A DNA stretch of 64,000 nt from Streptomyces sp. ATexAB-D23 (lineage in GTDB: Bacteria; Actinomycetota; Actinomycetes; Streptomycetales; Streptomycetaceae): NCBI RefSeq assembly GCF_000373645.1, contig NZ_KB892002.1:1-64000 (forward strand), written 5' to 3'. Position numbers and translations under genes: made by a program. The notes under the pieces were generated by a model. That model ran no database searches, was not told the origin of the DNA, and worked only from the letters and a program-made list of their open reading frames with translations. Below, in pieces: positions 27,394 through 37,404 of the stretch. Position 1 is the first letter of the stretch; the number at the start of each line of letters is the position of its first letter.

Positions 27394-27420
27394 TTGACAA
27401 CATCCGTCACTTGCTAGATT
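27394..27420 (+). promoter_or_regulatory. Sigma-70-like promoter motif without an obvious target gene
   Basis: TTGACA (27394-27399) and TAGATT (27415-27420) are good -35/-10 matches, but the spacer is only 15 bp. It would read rightward into a region with no plus-strand gene. It could drive an antisense or small RNA, or be chance in an AT-rich patch. Confidence 0.25.
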
Positions 27421-27455
27421 CGAAATCCGGACAAACCGATCACAGACAGACACCC

Positions 27456-27484
27456 CCGAAACGGACTGTTAACACACGTTTCGG
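27456..27484. repeat. Inverted repeat, possible operator
   Basis: CCGAAACG (27456-27463) and CGTTTCGG (27477-27484) are perfect 8-bp arms around a 13-bp centre that contains GTTAAC. It lies about 270 bp upstream of the operon 2 start, a plausible regulator site. Confidence 0.4.
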
Positions 27485-27618
27485 AGAGCGATATCCGATA
27501 GCCGGACGGATCGCCCTCACAAAACGTTTGACTTCCGCACCCCGGACCGTCGGACCGGCATTCCCCGTTGCCGCCCGGGTCCGGCGCGCGCCGAAGGCGC
27601 CCCATGACGGCGACACAG

Positions 27619-27660
27619 CAATCGGCAGCCACCGAACAAAGCTTCGATGACTGCCGATTG
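27619..27660. repeat. Stem-loop with perfect 10-bp arms
   Basis: CAATCGGCAG (27619-27628) and CTGCCGATTG (27651-27660) flank 22 bp. It could be a weak terminator for the minus-strand secreted-protein gene at 27746-28009 or a protein-binding site. Confidence 0.4.
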
Positions 27661-27710
27661 CCGACCTCCGGGGACCGCCCGTCTCGGGATGGTCCGGATC
27701 AGGACATGGG

Positions 27711-27745
27711 GCCGGCCGGCCCGCGCCGGAAGCGGCCCGGCCGGC
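27711..27745 (-). terminator. GC hairpin abutting the stop codon of the small secreted-protein gene
   Basis: GCCGGCCGG (27711-27719) pairs with CCGGCCGGC (27737-27745). The 3' arm touches the stop codon of the minus-strand gene, so it probably ends that transcript. Confidence 0.5.
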
Positions 27746-28009
27746 TCAGGGGCGAGCCAGCGCCCAGACCCAGCCGACGGACCCTCCGAGGTTGAGGGCC
27801 TTGCAGTAGTACTCCGGCCCCGCCACGTTCGCGGCGTTGTTGCAGGCCTTCGCGCCGGCCGACGTGTAGCCGTACCACTGGACTATGACCTCTGCCGACG
27901 AGGTGCCCGCGGCAAGACCCACGGTCAGAGCCGCCGCACCCACCACGGTGGCGATCCTCGCCCTGAGCCGTCCCCGCGAAGCCGCTCCACCGCGCGTCAC
28001 TGCACTCAT
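27746..28009 (-). CDS. Small secreted protein, unknown function
   Basis: I start at ATG 28009 with GGAAAG upstream (87 residues), because this places a Sec signal directly after the basic SRGRLRARIATVVG stretch. Cleavage is likely after SSA, leaving a mature peptide of about 45 residues beginning near EVIVQWYGY. Two Cys residues (KACNNAANV and PEYYCKAL) could form a disulphide. The family is not recognised. It is a stand-alone transcript between typA and the opp operons. Confidence 0.7.
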   Translation of the reverse strand: MSAVTRGGAASRGRLRARIATVVGAAALTVGLAAGTSSAEVIVQWYGYTSAGAKACNNAANVAGPEYYCKALNLGGSVGWVWALARP

Positions 28010-28166
28010 GCTTTCCGCCCCTCGATCAACCGTCCGCTGCACCGCTCGGCACACCGACATCAGGGACATATCCGCTGTGCGGATACGTCGCCCCTGATAG
28101 CGGACTCAGCCTAGGGAAAGACCGCAGGACGTACAGACGGACGACCGATGCACACGAGATCCCCCT

Positions 28167-28195
28167 GACCGGAAGGGGCGTTTCCCCTTCCGGTC
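28167..28195 (-). terminator. Hairpin terminator downstream of typA
   Basis: GACCGGAAGGGG (28167-28178) and CCCCTTCCGGTC (28184-28195) form a 12-bp perfect stem with loop CGTTT, 34 bp past the typA stop. Confidence 0.8.
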
Positions 28196-28228
28196 GGGTA
28201 CGGATCAGGCAGTCGGCGCCGGGCCGGG

Positions 28229-30103
<1,875 letters not shown>

Positions 30104-30261
30104 GGGTGGCTTGCGCTTCTCTCGGATCGGGGATTCAGGCGTCTTAGTCGGTCTTGAGTCCTCGTACGCCCGCCGGGCGGACACGCCACGGCTCGTCCCA
30201 TGTTACGGGGCAGCCGCCGCTGCGGCTTCCCCGGCAGGTTTCCCGGGTCAATGGAATGGGC

Positions 30262-30299
30262 ACGGCCGTGCCCGCCGGTGGGCCGGCGGGCACGGCCGT
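30262..30299 (-). terminator. Hairpin terminator downstream of the long solute-binding protein gene
   Basis: A perfect 17-bp stem (30262-30278 with 30283-30299) encloses the loop TGGG. It lies 39 bp beyond the stop at 30338. Confidence 0.85.
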
Positions 30300-30337
30300 T
30301 GAGCTGCCTGCGTTCTTTCCGGTCCGGCTCCGACCTG

Positions 30338-32728
30338 CTACTTCCTGCCGTGTGCCGGAGCGCCCGCGGCCCGCGGGGCCTGGTAGCCGATGTCCTGGTA
30401 ATGCGGCACCCCGAAACCGAAGGCCCCGACGTTCACGAGCTTCCGGTCGGCCGCGACGAGCTGGGGGCGCTGGAAGAGGGGAATGGACCCGGCGGCGGCC
30501 CAGATCCGTGCGTCCGCCTGCTTCATCAGGTCACGGGCCGTCTTCTCGTCCAGCTCCGAGACCGCCTGGTCGAAGAGCTGGTCGATGTGGTCCGTGCCGA
30601 CACGGGTGTAGTTCTGCTCGACCAGCAGCGAACCGTCGCTCGCGGGCACCGGCTTGGCGAAGATCGGGCGGTCGTCGGTGGCCGGGTAGGCGCTGGCGGG
30701 CCAGGAGTACAGGGCCATGTCGTAGTCGCCGGACGCGACGTGGTCGCGGAAGTAGCTCTCGTCGGAGACCTTGGTGATCACCGTGCGGATGCCGATCGTG
30801 TCGAGCATGGCCGCGATCTTCTCCCCGACGCTGCGCAGACCGGCGGAGCCGGGCCCGGAGGGCAGGACGAAGCGCAGGCTCAGCGGCTTGCCGTTCTTGC
30901 CGAGCGGTCCGCGGGCCACGTCGGGCGCCTGGGCCGGGGCCGCGGTGCCGGCCGGGGCGTAGGCGCCGGCCGCGCCGCCGGGCTGCCGGTCCTGGGCCAG
31001 GACCACGTCCCGGGCGTCCTCGGACGCGCCCGTGTTCCCGAGGTGTCCGGCCTGGCGCAGCAGGGCGGCGCTCTGCGCGGCGGCGGCGGGGGCGGGCGCG
31101 ATGACGGGGGCGGCGCCGGGCTTGTTGTCGTCGCCGACGATGTAGAGGCCGTCGCCGGCGGAGGGCTCACCCGCGGCGGCGCGGCTCGCCTTGCCGTCGT
31201 CCCCGGCCTTCTTCTCCGCCGCCTTGTCCTCCTTCTCCCCTGCCTTGCCCTCCTCCCCTGCCTTCTTCTCCTCGGCCTTCTTCTCCTCCGCCTTCTTCTC
31301 CGCCGCGTCCTTCTGCTGCTTCTCGCCCTCGCTGCCGGCCTTGGTGCCGTCGCTCTGCTTGAGGGCGCCCTCGCGCGTCCAGCCCGCGTCGGCGAGCAGC
31401 GCCTGGGCCTGTTCGGTGTCGTGGCCGCCGAGCGCCTGGCTGCCGTCCTTGTACGCGGGCTGCCCGGCGAGGGCGAGGTGGCTGCCGAGCGGCTGCGCGG
31501 GCAGGCCGAGCGGCTTGAGGACGGTGTCGGCGAGCTCCTGCCGGTCCAGGGCGCGGGCCACGGCCCGGCGCACCCGGTCGTCGGCGAGCGGCCCGGTCTC
31601 GCCGTTGAGCGCGAGCTGGGTGTAGGCGGGCTCCATCGCCTTGCGGACGGCGTAGGCGCGCAGCCCGCTCTGCTCGGTGGCGTACGCCTCGGCGGCCTTG
31701 GCCTTGTCGTCCCTGGCCTCCTGCTCCTCCTCGGCCGCCTCCTCGTCGGAGCCGTGCGCGACCGCCCAGGAGCGCAGCGCGGCGGCCGGGGTCAGCTCGG
31801 CGCCCGGCCCGGCGGCGGGCTGTGCGCCGCCGCCGCCCTCGCGGGCGGCCTGGGCGATGCGGTGGGCGGCGGTCGCGTCGATGTCGGCGACGTCGATGGT
31901 GCCCTCGGCCAGCGCGTCGGTGCGGTCCTCGGGCTTGACCGCCTTGAAGACCAGCGAGTCGAGCTTGGCCCGGCTGCCCCACCAGCGCGGGTTGCGGGTG
32001 AGCGTGACGGACCCGGTCTTCTTGTCCACCTCACGCAGCCGGAACGGTCCCGCGGTCGCCTTGACGGTGGTCCGGGCCCCGTCGTTGAAGGCGTCCGGGG
32101 AGCCGGTCACCTGCTTCGGGTACAGCGGGGAGAACAGCGAGCGCCAGTCCGCGTACGGCTTGGCGAAAGTGACCTTGACCTCCAGGTCGTCGGCGCCGCG
32201 TTCGATCTTCTGGATGCGCTCGTACCCGGCGTTGCGGGCGGTCCAGAACGCGGAGTCCTTGCCGCTCAGCGCGCGCCACTGGGCGACGAAGTCCGGCGCC
32301 CCGATCTCGCGGCCGTCGCTCCAGACCGCCTGCTGGTTGAGCCGGTAGACGACGACCTGCCGGGGCTCGCGCTCGACGACCTTCGCGGATTCCAGGTAGT
32401 CCGGGTTCAGTTGCGGCATGCCCTTGGAGTCGAGCGGGAAGAGCGTCGGCAGCAGGGCTCCGGTGATCCGGGTGGTGGCGCTGTCGGCGTCCGCCTGGAA
32501 GGCGTTGAGGGTGGCGGGCATCGCGTCGATCGCCCAGGTGACCTTGCCGCCTTCGGCGATCTGCGAGCGGGCGGCGGGTGCCACGTCCTGCGGGACGACG
32601 ACGGCGGCGGGCGTCTCCTCACCGCTGGAGCTGCATCCGGCCAGGGCGGGGATCGTGAGCACGCCCGTGGTGAGGAGGGCGAGCGAGCGCTTGCGGGCCG
32701 TCCCGCGCGGGACGCCGACGTGGGACAT
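30338..32728 (-). CDS. Family 5 extracellular solute-binding lipoprotein with a charged insert
   Basis: This 796-residue protein is about 250 residues longer than ordinary peptide-binding proteins. The signal peptide ends in the lipobox LAGC, with SSSGEE after it. SBP_bac_5 motifs flank the anomaly: DAMPATLNAFQADADSATTRI near the N-terminus and IGIRTVITKVSDESYFRDHVASGDYDMALYSW near the C-terminus. Residues about 466-519 are a Lys/Glu repeat (EKKAEEKKAEEKKAGEEGK), followed by an Ala/Pro-rich stretch. No transporter genes adjoin it, so it may be an orphan or signalling lipoprotein. Confidence 0.88.
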   Translation of the reverse strand: MSHVGVPRGTARKRSLALLTTGVLTIPALAGCSSSGEETPAAVVVPQDVAPAARSQIAEGGKVTWAIDAMPATLNAFQADADSATTRITGALLPTLFPLDSKGMPQLNPDYLESAKVVEREPRQVVVYRLNQQAVWSDGREIGAPDFVAQWRALSGKDSAFWTARNAGYERIQKIERGADDLEVKVTFAKPYADWRSLFSPLYPKQVTGSPDAFNDGARTTVKATAGPFRLREVDKKTGSVTLTRNPRWWGSRAKLDSLVFKAVKPEDRTDALAEGTIDVADIDATAAHRIAQAAREGGGGAQPAAGPGAELTPAAALRSWAVAHGSDEEAAEEEQEARDDKAKAAEAYATEQSGLRAYAVRKAMEPAYTQLALNGETGPLADDRVRRAVARALDRQELADTVLKPLGLPAQPLGSHLALAGQPAYKDGSQALGGHDTEQAQALLADAGWTREGALKQSDGTKAGSEGEKQQKDAAEKKAEEKKAEEKKAGEEGKAGEKEDKAAEKKAGDDGKASRAAAGEPSAGDGLYIVGDDNKPGAAPVIAPAPAAAAQSAALLRQAGHLGNTGASEDARDVVLAQDRQPGGAAGAYAPAGTAAPAQAPDVARGPLGKNGKPLSLRFVLPSGPGSAGLRSVGEKIAAMLDTIGIRTVITKVSDESYFRDHVASGDYDMALYSWPASAYPATDDRPIFAKPVPASDGSLLVEQNYTRVGTDHIDQLFDQAVSELDEKTARDLMKQADARIWAAAGSIPLFQRPQLVAADRKLVNVGAFGFGVPHYQDIGYQAPRAAGAPAHGRK

Positions 32729-32888
32729 GGCTGTTACCTCCGGGGACGGCCCGGCCCGCCCGCAGCCGAAGGGGCCGGATTCTGCGTGTTTGGTGGCATT
32801 TGCAGTTGATCACACTGATTCCGCCCCTCCACTGAAGGTGGCTCCGCGCGGGAAAGTGGTGCCGACACGGCGTGTCCGCCCGAAAGCT

Positions 32889-32945
32889 CACCCATGCGGC
32901 GGAGCGCCGCGACCCGGCCGGCCACGACGCTCCGCCGCATGGGTG
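32889..32945 (-). terminator. Hairpin terminator downstream of the isochorismatase-fold gene
   Basis: An 18-bp perfect stem (32889-32906 with 32928-32945) has a 21-nt loop. It lies 12 bp past the stop at 32958. Confidence 0.8.
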
Positions 32946-32957
32946 TGGGCCCGCCGC

Positions 32958-33509
32958 TCAGCCCAGGAGCTTGACGATCTCCTCCGTGGTGCCGGTCTCG
33001 CCGAGGCGCGGGAAGATCCGCTGGACGCTGTTGTCATGGGCCTCGGCGCTCATGTCGGTCATGGCGTCCGTGGCGAGGGTGACGTGGTAGCCGTGCTCGT
33101 GGGCCGAGCGGGCCGTGGACTCGACGCCGATGCTGGTCGCGATCCCGGCCACCACGACCTGGGTGACACCCCGGCGGCGCAGCTGGAGGTCGAGGTCGGT
33201 GCCGTAGAAGGCGCCCCACTGCTGCTTGGTGACGACGATGTCGCCCTCGCGCGGGCCCAGCTCCGGGACGATCTCCGCCCAGTCGGCGGCCGGCTTGCCG
33301 GAGCGGGCGGGGCCCTCGGTGCGGCCGGGGGCGCCTCCGGTGACGCGGACCAGGACGACCGGGAGGCCCTTGGCCCGGAAGGCGTCGGCGAGGGTCGCGG
33401 CGCGGGCGACGACCTCGGCGGTGGGGTGGGCGCCGGGCAGGCCGGTGATGCCCTTCTGGAGGTCGACGACGATCAACGCGGTGTTCGGGTCGAGAACGGT
33501 GGCGGTCAT
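32958..33509 (-). CDS. Isochorismatase-fold hydrolase lacking the usual catalytic cysteine
   Basis: The 183-residue protein has the cysteine-hydrolase/isochorismatase fold, with D16 (VVDLQKG) and K95 (VVTKQQW) of the triad. At the nucleophile position it reads GIATSIGVESTAR, with Gly128 where nicotinamidase-like members have Cys. True isochorismatases such as EntB and PhzD also lack this Cys and use Asp/Lys chemistry, so a vinyl-ether or ester hydrolase activity is possible. It is downstream of a MarR regulator in the same orientation, after a 77-codon ORF. Confidence 0.9.
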   Translation of the reverse strand: MTATVLDPNTALIVVDLQKGITGLPGAHPTAEVVARAATLADAFRAKGLPVVLVRVTGGAPGRTEGPARSGKPAADWAEIVPELGPREGDIVVTKQQWGAFYGTDLDLQLRRRGVTQVVVAGIATSIGVESTARSAHEHGYHVTLATDAMTDMSAEAHDNSVQRIFPRLGETGTTEEIVKLLG

Positions 33510-33564
33510 GGTGGTGCTCCTCGGGATGGATGGGGTCGCGCGGGCCGGACGGGCCGGCGCGGGA

Positions 33565-33798
33565 TCAGGTGCGGCCGCGCGGGGCGCGGCCGGTGAGGGT
33601 GAGGACGATGGGCAGGACGCCCGGTACGGCGGCGGCGAACGGGGCGGAGGAGGGCCGGGCGGGCACGGGGCGCGGGGCGACCCGCCCGATCCGGGCCGAC
33701 TCGAACAGCAGCGAGGTGGTGAGCCCGGCGGCGGGTGCCGTACGCCGCGGGCGGACCGCCGCGCGTGTCGCCGCGGGAAGCACCTCGCGAACGGTCAC
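33565..33798 (-). CDS. Short hypothetical ORF coupled to the MarR gene
   Basis: A 77-residue frame starts at GTG 33798, which overlaps the MarR stop codon (GTGA), and ends 55 bp before the isochorismatase-fold gene. The coupling favours translation, but the product is Arg/Pro/Ala-rich with no domain, signal or membrane helix. It may be a decayed gene or spurious. Confidence 0.35.
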   Translation of the reverse strand: MTVREVLPAATRAAVRPRRTAPAAGLTTSLLFESARIGRVAPRPVPARPSSAPFAAAVPGVLPIVLTLTGRAPRGRT

Positions 33799-34310
33799 GA
33801 ACCGACCAGGCGCTCGATGAGGGCGACGGCCTCCGCGACCGTGCGCCGCTCGTGCCCGTCGAGTTCGGCGGCGACGGCCTCAGCCAGCCAGTTCCGCTTG
33901 GCGGCCCGGACCTCGGCGAGCGCGGTACGCCCGGCGTCCGTGATCGACATGACCGATTTACGCCCGTCGGCAGGGTCCGGCGCCCGCTCCACGAGCCCCT
34001 GCCCCTCCAGCGCGCCCAGGGTCAGCCGCATGGACTGGGGGCGTACGAACTCCGCTCGCGCCAGATCCGCCGTGGTCGCGGCTCCCCCGTCGTCCAGCCG
34101 GGCCAGCACGGAGCGCTGGGTCGGCGTCAGCAGGGACTGCGACGACGAGGAACGCAGCCGCCGCAGCAGCCGGCCGACCACGGAGGCCAGCTGGTTCGCC
34201 ACCTCCTCGGCCGAGGGATCAACCGGGGCATCGACGGAGAGATGGGCAGAGGGGCCGGCGGGGGGATCGGCGCGTGGCCCTTCCGCCGGCCCGCCGGGTG
34301 CTTGCGTCAT
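33795..34310 (-). CDS. MarR family transcriptional regulator
   Basis: I start at ATG 34310 (MTQAPGG), giving 171 residues. After a Pro/Ala-rich N-terminus of about 35 residues comes the winged-helix domain: TPTQRSVLARLDDGGAATTADLARAEFVRPQSMRLTLGALEGQGLVERAPDPADGRKSVMSIT. The last part contains the wing (DPADGRKS). It is divergent from the TPM-domain gene and probably controls the isochorismatase-fold gene downstream. Confidence 0.92.
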   Translation of the reverse strand: MTQAPGGPAEGPRADPPAGPSAHLSVDAPVDPSAEEVANQLASVVGRLLRRLRSSSSQSLLTPTQRSVLARLDDGGAATTADLARAEFVRPQSMRLTLGALEGQGLVERAPDPADGRKSVMSITDAGRTALAEVRAAKRNWLAEAVAAELDGHERRTVAEAVALIERLVGS

Positions 34311-34457
34311 ACATGCACCGTAGAAGATGGACAGGCCACCTTGCAAGGCAACCTGTCATTCCCGTACGACCCGCTGCCGCACCGGCCGCCGCACCGCCCG
34401 AAGCCGGTCACCGCCGCCGGGTCGCGACCCCTCGAAGGCGGACATAGCCTCACAAAC

Positions 34458-36593
34458 GTGACGCCGCCTGTGAGCCGTACCCGGATCCTCATACCGGGCC
34501 GGGCGCTGCTCGCCGTGCTGCTGACGGTGTGCTGGCTGGCCCTGCCCCCCGCCCCCTTCGCACGCGCCGACGGACCGATCACGCTCTCCCGCGACGGGCA
34601 GATCACCGACAGGGTGGGCGCGCTCGGCCACCGCGGGCCCCAGGTGGTCACGGCGCTCGACCGGCTCTACGACAAGCACCGCGTCCAGCTCTTCGTGGCG
34701 TACGTCCGTGACTTCTCCGGGCGCTCCCCGCAGGACTGGGCCGACGAGACGGCCGACCGCAACGGACTCGGCCGCGACGACGTCCTGCTGGCCGTCGCCA
34801 CCCACGCCCGGCAGTACGCCTACTCCGTCGACCAGGACTCCCCCCTCACCGACGCGCAGCTCCGGGACGTGGCGAACACCGCAGTCGAACCCGCGCTCAG
34901 GCAGCACGACTGGGCGGGCGCCGCGATCGGGGCCGCCGACGGATACACGGCCGTCCTGTCCGGCGAGGCCGTCCCCACCCCCACGATCAAGCCGGGCGCC
35001 GACGACCCCGGCGCGGGCTCCGGCGGGACCGGCACCGGCGACCTGCTCCTGCCGGTCGTCCTCGTCGGCGCCATCGCAATCGTCGCCGCGTACGCCTTCC
35101 TCCGGCGCAAGAGGCGTGCCACCAGCCGTACGACGCCCGGCGCCACGGGCTGGGGACCGGCGGGCCCGGGACGGGGCGGGGCCGAGCCGCCGCCCGCCCC
35201 GCTGCCCGAACTCGACGCCCGTGCCAAGGAGACGCTCGTCGCCACCGACGACGCGGTGCGCACAAGCGAGGAGGAACTCGGGTTCGCGACCGCCCAGTTC
35301 GGGGAAGAGGCCGCCGCGCCCTTCACCGAGGCGGTGGCCTACGCCAAGGGCGAGCTGACGGCCGCGTTCCGGCTGCGCCAGCAGCTCGACGACGCCTTCC
35401 CGGAGGACGACGCGACCCGCAGGCGGATGCTGGACGAGATCATCAGCCGCTGCGCGGACGCGGACGGCCGGCTGGACGCGGTCTCCGAGGACTTCGACCG
35501 GCTGCGCGAGCTGGAGCGCGACGCCCCGCAGGCCCTCGCCGCCGCCGAGACCGCGTTCCGCGAGCTGGCCGGCCGGGTCTCGGCGGCCGAGGCGGCGCTC
35601 GCCTCGATGCGCGAACGGTACGCGGACGGGGCGTCGGCCCCCGTCGCGGGCGACATCGAGCAGGCCAAGGACCGGCTGGTCTTCGCCACCTCCTCGCTCA
35701 ACCGGGCCCGGCAGGCGGTGGACGGCGGCGACCACTCGGCCGCGGCCGTCTACGTACGGGCCACCGAGGGCGCCATCGGCCAGGCCGGCACCCTCGTCGA
35801 CGGTGTCGAGCGGCGCGCCCGGGAGCTGGACGAGGCGGCGCGGAAGCTGCCGGCCGCGCTGACCGAGATGGAGACGGACCTCGCGGACGCGGACGGGCTG
35901 CTCGAAGGCACCGCGCCGGGGGCGTCCACGGCGGACCTGCGGGGCCGGATCGCCCGCGCACGTTCGGTGGCCGGAGATGTGCGCGGGGAACAGGGCGCCG
36001 GCCGGTACGACCCGATCGGAGCGCTGCGCCGGGTGGAGGAGGCGGACGCGGCGCTGGACGAGGCTCTGGCCGGTGCGCGCGAGCGGGAACAGGGCGACGT
36101 GCGGGCCCGCTCGCTGCTCGATCAGGCGATGCTCACCGCACGCTCGGCGGTGGGCGCCGCCGCCGACTTCATCACCACGAACCGGGGCGCGGTCGGCAGC
36201 GGGGCCAGGACCCGGCTCGCGGAGGCGCAGCGCCGGCTGGAGCGGGCCCGCGAACTGGCCGGTACCGGCGACCCGCAGGCCGCGCTGGCCGAGGCGCAGC
36301 GGGCGGACGCGCTGGCCGTCGAGGCACGCGGCCTGGCCGAGCAGGACGTACGGGGATACGGCGGCGGTCCGGGCGGCATGGCGGGCGGGGGCGGCGGGGG
36401 CATGGGCGGCGCGGTCCTCGGCGGCATCCTGCTCGGCGGGCTCCTCGGCGGGGGCGGCCGCCGGGGCGGCGGCTTCGGCGGGGGCGGCTTCGGCGGCGGA
36501 GGTCTCGGCGGCGGCTTCGGCGGGGGCGGCGGGCCGGGAAGCTTCGGCGGCGGGGGCACCCGGGGCCGGCGCGGCGGAGGCGGCCGCTTCTGA
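34458..36593 (+). CDS. TPM-domain (YgcG-like) membrane protein with long coiled coil and Gly-rich tail
   Basis: From GTG 34458 (a second in-frame GTG lies at 34470) the product has 711 residues. A signal peptide ends ...PFARADG, followed by an external TPM_phosphatase domain (about 40-170, ITDRVGALG, FVAYVRDFSG, DDVLLAVATHARQYAYSVD). A membrane helix (LLLPVVLVGAIAIVAAYAFL) precedes about 400 residues of Ala/Glu-rich helix likely to be coiled coil. The tail is GGGFGGGG-rich. A PspA gene follows 72 bp downstream, suggesting a membrane-stress pair. Confidence 0.88.
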   Translation: MTPPVSRTRILIPGRALLAVLLTVCWLALPPAPFARADGPITLSRDGQITDRVGALGHRGPQVVTALDRLYDKHRVQLFVAYVRDFSGRSPQDWADETADRNGLGRDDVLLAVATHARQYAYSVDQDSPLTDAQLRDVANTAVEPALRQHDWAGAAIGAADGYTAVLSGEAVPTPTIKPGADDPGAGSGGTGTGDLLLPVVLVGAIAIVAAYAFLRRKRRATSRTTPGATGWGPAGPGRGGAEPPPAPLPELDARAKETLVATDDAVRTSEEELGFATAQFGEEAAAPFTEAVAYAKGELTAAFRLRQQLDDAFPEDDATRRRMLDEIISRCADADGRLDAVSEDFDRLRELERDAPQALAAAETAFRELAGRVSAAEAALASMRERYADGASAPVAGDIEQAKDRLVFATSSLNRARQAVDGGDHSAAAVYVRATEGAIGQAGTLVDGVERRARELDEAARKLPAALTEMETDLADADGLLEGTAPGASTADLRGRIARARSVAGDVRGEQGAGRYDPIGALRRVEEADAALDEALAGAREREQGDVRARSLLDQAMLTARSAVGAAADFITTNRGAVGSGARTRLAEAQRRLERARELAGTGDPQAALAEAQRADALAVEARGLAEQDVRGYGGGPGGMAGGGGGGMGGAVLGGILLGGLLGGGGRRGGGFGGGGFGGGGLGGGFGGGGGPGSFGGGGTRGRRGGGGRF

Positions 36594-36665
36594 ACGGCCT
36601 GTACGCCCCGCCCCGCCCCGACCCGACCCGACCGAGCAGCAGACCGGACACACAGGAGAGGTGCC

Positions 36666-37379
36666 ATGAGCAAGCAGACCATTCTCGGACGCGTGACCCA
36701 GCTGGCGAAGGCCAACATCAACGCCCTGCTCGACCAGGCCGAGGACCCGCAGAAGATGCTGGACCAGCTGATCCGCGACTACACGTCCAACATCGCGGAG
36801 GCCGAGCAGGCCGTGGCCGCCACCATCGGCAACCTGCGCCTGATGGAGCAGGACCATGTCGAGGACGTCGAGGCGGCGAAGGAGTGGGGCGGCAAGGCGC
36901 TCGCCGCCAGCCGGAAGGCCGACGAGCTGCGGGCGGGCGGATCGGGCCCCGAGGCCGACAAGTTCGACAACCTGGCCAAGGTGGCGCTCGGCCGCCAGCT
37001 CCAGTCGGAGAAGGAGGCGAGGACCGCCGAGCCGACCATCGCCGCGCAGAACGAGGTGGTCGACAAGCTCAGGACGGGCCTGGACCGGATGAGGACGAAG
37101 CTGACGGAGCTGAAGGCCAAGCGCGACGAGCTGGTGGCACGCGCCAAGTCCGCGCAGGCGCAGAACCGGATGACGGACGCCGCCAGGAACATCAATGTCC
37201 TCGACCCGACGAGCGAGCTCAGCCGGTTCGAGGACAAGGTGCGGCGCGAGGAGGCGCGGGCGCTCGGCGAGCAGGAGCTGGCCGCCTCCTCGCTGGACGC
37301 CCAGTTCGAGCAGTTGGACGCGCTGGGCGACAGCGCCGAGGTGGAGGCCCGCCTCGCCGCGCTGAAGACCACGAAGTAA
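36666..37379 (+). CDS. PspA/IM30 (ESCRT-III-like) membrane stress protein
   Basis: The 237-residue protein is helical throughout, starting MSKQTILGRVTQLAKANINALLDQAEDPQKMLDQLIRDYTSNIAEAEQAVA, the classic PspA N-terminus. An AGGAG site precedes the ATG. PspA proteins polymerise on damaged membrane. Its placement after a TPM-domain membrane protein suggests the two act together at the envelope. It is convergent with the SpoIIE phosphatase gene, 25 bp away. Confidence 0.95.
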   Translation: MSKQTILGRVTQLAKANINALLDQAEDPQKMLDQLIRDYTSNIAEAEQAVAATIGNLRLMEQDHVEDVEAAKEWGGKALAASRKADELRAGGSGPEADKFDNLAKVALGRQLQSEKEARTAEPTIAAQNEVVDKLRTGLDRMRTKLTELKAKRDELVARAKSAQAQNRMTDAARNINVLDPTSELSRFEDKVRREEARALGEQELAASSLDAQFEQLDALGDSAEVEARLAALKTTK

Positions 37380-37404
37380 GCCCCGCCCGCAGACCGGGCC
37401 GGGC

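Larger units (their letters stand above)
27190..27745. other. 556-bp non-coding region upstream of operon 2 with several inverted repeats
   Basis: No convincing gene is present. The region is AT-richer than its surroundings and should hold the operon 2 promoter on the minus strand, near 27340-27400. It contains two inverted repeats (27456-27484, 27619-27660) and a hairpin next to the following minus-strand gene (27711-27745), all listed separately. Confidence 0.6.

Noticed and set aside
27411..27650. Plus-strand 79-codon frame after the orphan promoter motif
   Set aside because: No ribosome site, no recognisable domain and poor codon pattern. The motif has a short spacer.
33565..33798. The short ORF after MarR as a firm gene
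   Set aside because: The start overlap is suggestive but the product has no features. It was listed at low confidence only.
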